Assembly: GCA_029213105.1 (NCBI GenBank)
Contig: JARGNS010000018.1
Coordinates: 1-8,430, forward strand
DNA length: 8,430 nt
Direction: 5' to 3'
Source of the DNA: Planctomycetota bacterium
Lineage (GTDB): Bacteria > Planctomycetota > PLA2 > JAEUHO01
Below, piece after piece: positions 6,119 through 8,430 of this stretch; within the stretch, counting starts at the first letter, position 1; the number at the start of each line of letters is the position of its first letter. The translations under genes and the position numbers were made by a program. A model generated the notes under the pieces. That model searched no databases, had not been told where the DNA came from, and was given only the letters and a program-made list of their open reading frames with translations.

Positions 6119-7645
6119 CTATGCCTGGGAGGCACCCCAGGCTTCAGGCCCCTCGAATCCGGCTTCGGCGCGGGCCGCCAGCGCCTCTCGCAGCGCGGCT
6201 GCGTCGTCGAAGGGGGTCTTCTCGGTTCCAATGATCTGGTAGGTCTCGTGGCCCTTGCCCGCGACCAGGACGGTCGCGCCGGGGGGAGCCATGCGGACCG
6301 CGTGCTCGATCGCGGCCGCCCGGTCGGGAATCACAGTCACCCGCTCGCGCTCCTCGGGGGACAGACCGGAGGTCATGTCCGCGAGGATCGCCAGCGGGTC
6401 TTCGGTACGCGGGTTGTCGCTCGTGAAGATCGTCTCCTGGGCGAGCTCCACGGCGACGCGCGCCATGCGAGGGCGCTTGCTGCGGTCGCGGTCTCCGCCG
6501 CAGCCCACGACGCAGGTCACGGGCACGGCGCCCACCGTGTTGAGGAACACGAGCACCTGCCGGAGCGCATCCTCGGTGTGGGCGTAGTCGACGAACGCCT
6601 GGACGTCGGTCCGGCTCTCGACGCGCTCGAGGCGGCCGGGGACGAGCGCGACCGCGGCGGCGCCATCGGCCGCCACCATGGGATCCAGCCCCAACCCGGC
6701 GCACGCGCCGAGTGCAGCCAGGATGTTCAGGACGTTGTGCTTGCCCACCATCGGGGTCTGCACATCGCGCTCGCCCTCGCCGGCCACCGTGAGGCGGAAG
6801 CGGGTACCGTCGGGCGCCAGCACCACGTCGGAGGCCCGCAGGTCGGCCTCGGCGGTGAAGCCGTAGGTGAGCACGCTGCCCTGGACGCGCGCGGCAAGCC
6901 GGCTCCACGACGCATCCTCGCGGTTGAGGACGGCCGTGCCTGTCGCGGCGAGGCCCGAGAAGAGGCGTGCCTTCGCCTCGAAGTACGCCTGCGGGTCCCC
7001 GTGGTAGTCGAGGTGATCCGAGGCGAGGTTGGTGAACGCGGCCACGGCGAAGGGCAGGCCGACGGTGCGGCCCTGGTCCAGGGCGTGGCTGGAGACTTCG
7101 AGGACGGCGGTGTCACAGCCGTTCTCTCGCGCGCGCGCAAGCAGGCGGCGCAGCTCCAGTGCGCCCGGGGTCGTGTTGGACGACGGCTCCACCACCCCGG
7201 CACCCAGATCGTGGGCGATCGTGCCGAAGAGCGTCCGCCCCCACGCCCCGAGCGCCGCCGCGGTCAGGGCGCCGCTGGTCGTCTTGCCCTTGGTCCCGGT
7301 GATCCCGACCAACTCCAGCGCGTCCTGGGGGCGGCCGTACCAGGCGTCGGCGCTGGCACGCAGGGCGGCATCCACATCCGCGACGACGAGCGCAGGCTCG
7401 CCTTCGACGGGCGCCTGGTCGGTGACGACCACGGCGGCGCCCCGGGCGCGGGCGTCGGCGCTGACGCGCGCCCCGTCGTCCTGGGACCCACGGCGAGCGA
7501 AGAACACGCTGCCCGGCTGGACGCAGCGCGAGTCATCGGCCAACCCCGTGAGGGGGGTGCTGCCGTCGAGGGCAACCGGCGCCGAGGCCTCGAGGAGGCC
7601 CTGAAGGTCGGCGATCGTGCGGGGGCGTGCGGAGACGGCCATCAT
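6119..7645 (-). CDS. murE: MurE, UDP-MurNAc-L-Ala-D-Glu--meso-diaminopimelate ligase
   Basis: MurE is the cytoplasmic ligase that adds the third stem-peptide residue to UDP-MurNAc-L-Ala-D-Glu. The 508 residues match the family. Visible features are DDSRCVQPGSVFFA (37-50) in the UDP-binding domain, the P-loop GITGTKGKTT (114-123), SNTTPGALE (156-164), EVSSHALDQ (183-191), FTNLASDHLDYHG (204-216), Lys225 in YFEAKARLF (the carbamylated lysine position), VDYAHTEDAL (352-361) and GKGHETYQ (463-470). DNPR (410-413) is the signature for meso-diaminopimelate rather than lysine. The start ATG at 7645 overlaps the ftsI stop (ATGA), implying translational coupling; a second ATG follows at once (7642), and a G-rich run lies just upstream. 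No missing catalytic residue was noticed. Its stop abuts murF. Confidence 0.96.
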   Translation of the reverse strand: MMAVSARPRTIADLQGLLEASAPVALDGSTPLTGLADDSRCVQPGSVFFARRGSQDDGARVSADARARGAAVVVTDQAPVEGEPALVVADVDAALRASADAWYGRPQDALELVGITGTKGKTTSGALTAAALGAWGRTLFGTIAHDLGAGVVEPSSNTTPGALELRRLLARARENGCDTAVLEVSSHALDQGRTVGLPFAVAAFTNLASDHLDYHGDPQAYFEAKARLFSGLAATGTAVLNREDASWSRLAARVQGSVLTYGFTAEADLRASDVVLAPDGTRFRLTVAGEGERDVQTPMVGKHNVLNILAALGACAGLGLDPMVAADGAAAVALVPGRLERVESRTDVQAFVDYAHTEDALRQVLVFLNTVGAVPVTCVVGCGGDRDRSKRPRMARVAVELAQETIFTSDNPRTEDPLAILADMTSGLSPEERERVTVIPDRAAAIEHAVRMAPPGATVLVAGKGHETYQIIGTEKTPFDDAAALREALAARAEAGFEGPEAWGASQA

Positions 7646-8430
7646 CGCGCCCCCCCATCCGCCGCGGCCGTCCGGCGCGGGGCCTCGGGCACCGGCAGGG
7701 CCTGCCAGTAGTTCAGGACGCCCTCGAGGACGCGACGCACGTAGGGGCCCGCGACGCGCCCGCCGGAGATGCCGCGTTCGGCCATGACCTGGCCCAGCAT
7801 GAGCACGACGACCTGCGGGTTCTCGGCCGGCGCGTAGGCCGTGACGCTGCAGTTCTCGAAGGTGACGGGCTGGCCGTCCAGGCTGCCCTTCTGCTCGGCG
7901 GTCGCGGTCTTGGCCGCGACGGCGAAGGGGGTGCCGGCGAAGACGCGCGCGGCGGTGCCCTCGGTCGTGCAGGCCAGCAGGCCGGCGCGGACGACGTCAA
8001 GATGCTCGGGGCGGCAGATGACGGGCCCCGCGGCCACGGGACGCGTGTCCTCCAGCGCGATGCGTACCTGCGGGATGCGCGCGTCGTCGCGCGCAAAGGC
8101 TGCGAACGCCGTGGCCATCTGCAGCGGCGTGATGCGGATGCCCTGGCCGTACGCGGCGCGGTGCGCGCGCCACCAGGGCCAGGTGGACTCCCGCGGACCG
8201 CCACGCTTCTCGTAGGGCAGGCCGCTGCGGGTACCACCATCGCGATCGGGGAAGAGCCCTTCGAAGAGGGCCCGCATGCGCTCGCAGCCGAGGCGATCGG
8301 CCAACTCGGCGGCCCCCGTGTTGGAGCTGTGGCCGATCAAGCGCACGACGGTGCCGGCCCCGATCTCGTGGCTGTCCCGAATCAGCGCCCGCTCGTGCCG
8401 GAACAGGCGCGAGGGCGGCATGGCGAGGAT
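7642..8430 (-). CDS. ftsI: FtsI (PBP3-like) class B transpeptidase, C-terminal part; KTG box reads KTA
   Basis: FtsI cross-links septal peptidoglycan from the periplasmic face of the inner membrane, working with FtsW. The window holds the last 262 residues of the transpeptidase domain; the membrane anchor, the pedestal domain and the SxxK serine lie beyond the edge. Within the fragment, the SxN motif is SSN (35-37) followed by TGAAELADRLG. YGQGIRITPLQMA (94-106) is the usual GQG/TPLQM region. The third active-site box is AAKTATAE (172-179), where nearly all relatives have KTG. SVTAYAPAENPQ (195-206) matches the following strand. No PASTA domain follows; the protein ends in a short Pro/Ala/Arg-rich tail. 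The position directly before murE, with overlapping stop and start (ATGA), is the classical ftsI place; a SpoVD-like or other class B PBP is the alternative. An internal ATG at 8421 is not the start, as the open frame continues to the edge. Confidence 0.92.
   Translation of the reverse strand: MLAMPPSRLFRHERALIRDSHEIGAGTVVRLIGHSSNTGAAELADRLGCERMRALFEGLFPDRDGGTRSGLPYEKRGGPRESTWPWWRAHRAAYGQGIRITPLQMATAFAAFARDDARIPQVRIALEDTRPVAAGPVICRPEHLDVVRAGLLACTTEGTAARVFAGTPFAVAAKTATAEQKGSLDGQPVTFENCSVTAYAPAENPQVVVLMLGQVMAERGISGGRVAGPYVRRVLEGVLNYWQALPVPEAPRRTAAADGGAR

Noticed and set aside
6105..6119. GTG start for murF overlapping the murE stop
   Set aside because: The good Shine-Dalgarno GAGGAA would lie inside the gene; the ATG at 6104 fits it with ideal spacing and matches the family N-terminus.
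6248..7711. Plus-strand open frame of 487 codons opposite murE
   Set aside because: Same GC shadow effect; low-complexity composition and no family motif, while murE is intact on the other strand.

Overview
This GC-rich window is a stretch of a bacterial division and cell-wall (dcw) cluster. Every gene I can support lies on the minus strand, so it reads from high to low coordinates: end of ftsI (peptidoglycan transpeptidase), murE, murF, mraY, ftsW, a small lipoprotein with a CAP/SCP domain, a small four-helix-bundle protein of the S23/Avd-like family, and the first 280 codons of murG. ftsI and murG run off the two window edges.

Layout: 7642-8430 is the C-terminal part of ftsI. Its stop overlaps the murE start (ATGA). 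murE (6119-7645) is followed by murF, whose best start is the ATG at 6104 behind a clear Shine-Dalgarno. A 52-base gap leads to mraY, which appears to start with TTG at 4627. mraY and ftsW overlap by one base (TGATG). After ftsW comes the only sizeable gap (1893-2027, 135 bases), holding a small hairpin and a possible promoter. The CAP lipoprotein, the four-helix protein and murG follow with gaps of 25 and 43 bases. No gene-free stretch exceeds 300 bases. No RNA gene, CRISPR array, insertion sequence or attachment site was seen.

How the genes work together: MurE and MurF complete the UDP-MurNAc-pentapeptide, MraY loads it on undecaprenyl phosphate to give lipid I, and MurG adds GlcNAc to give lipid II. 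FtsW and FtsI polymerise and cross-link it at the septum. The DNPR motif of MurE indicates a meso-diaminopimelate wall, typical of Gram-negative-type bacteria. murD, which usually sits between mraY and ftsW, is absent here.

Organism: a high-GC bacterium with an outer-membrane type envelope is likely. The long MraY and the divergent MurG and FtsW motifs remind me of Planctomycetota or a related deep lineage, but this is an impression, not a demonstrated placement.

Most unusual points: MraY carries about 100 extra residues in the loop after its fourth membrane helix, including a LysM-like segment that would face the periplasm. The FtsI KTG motif reads KTA. Two non-dcw genes sit between ftsW and murG.
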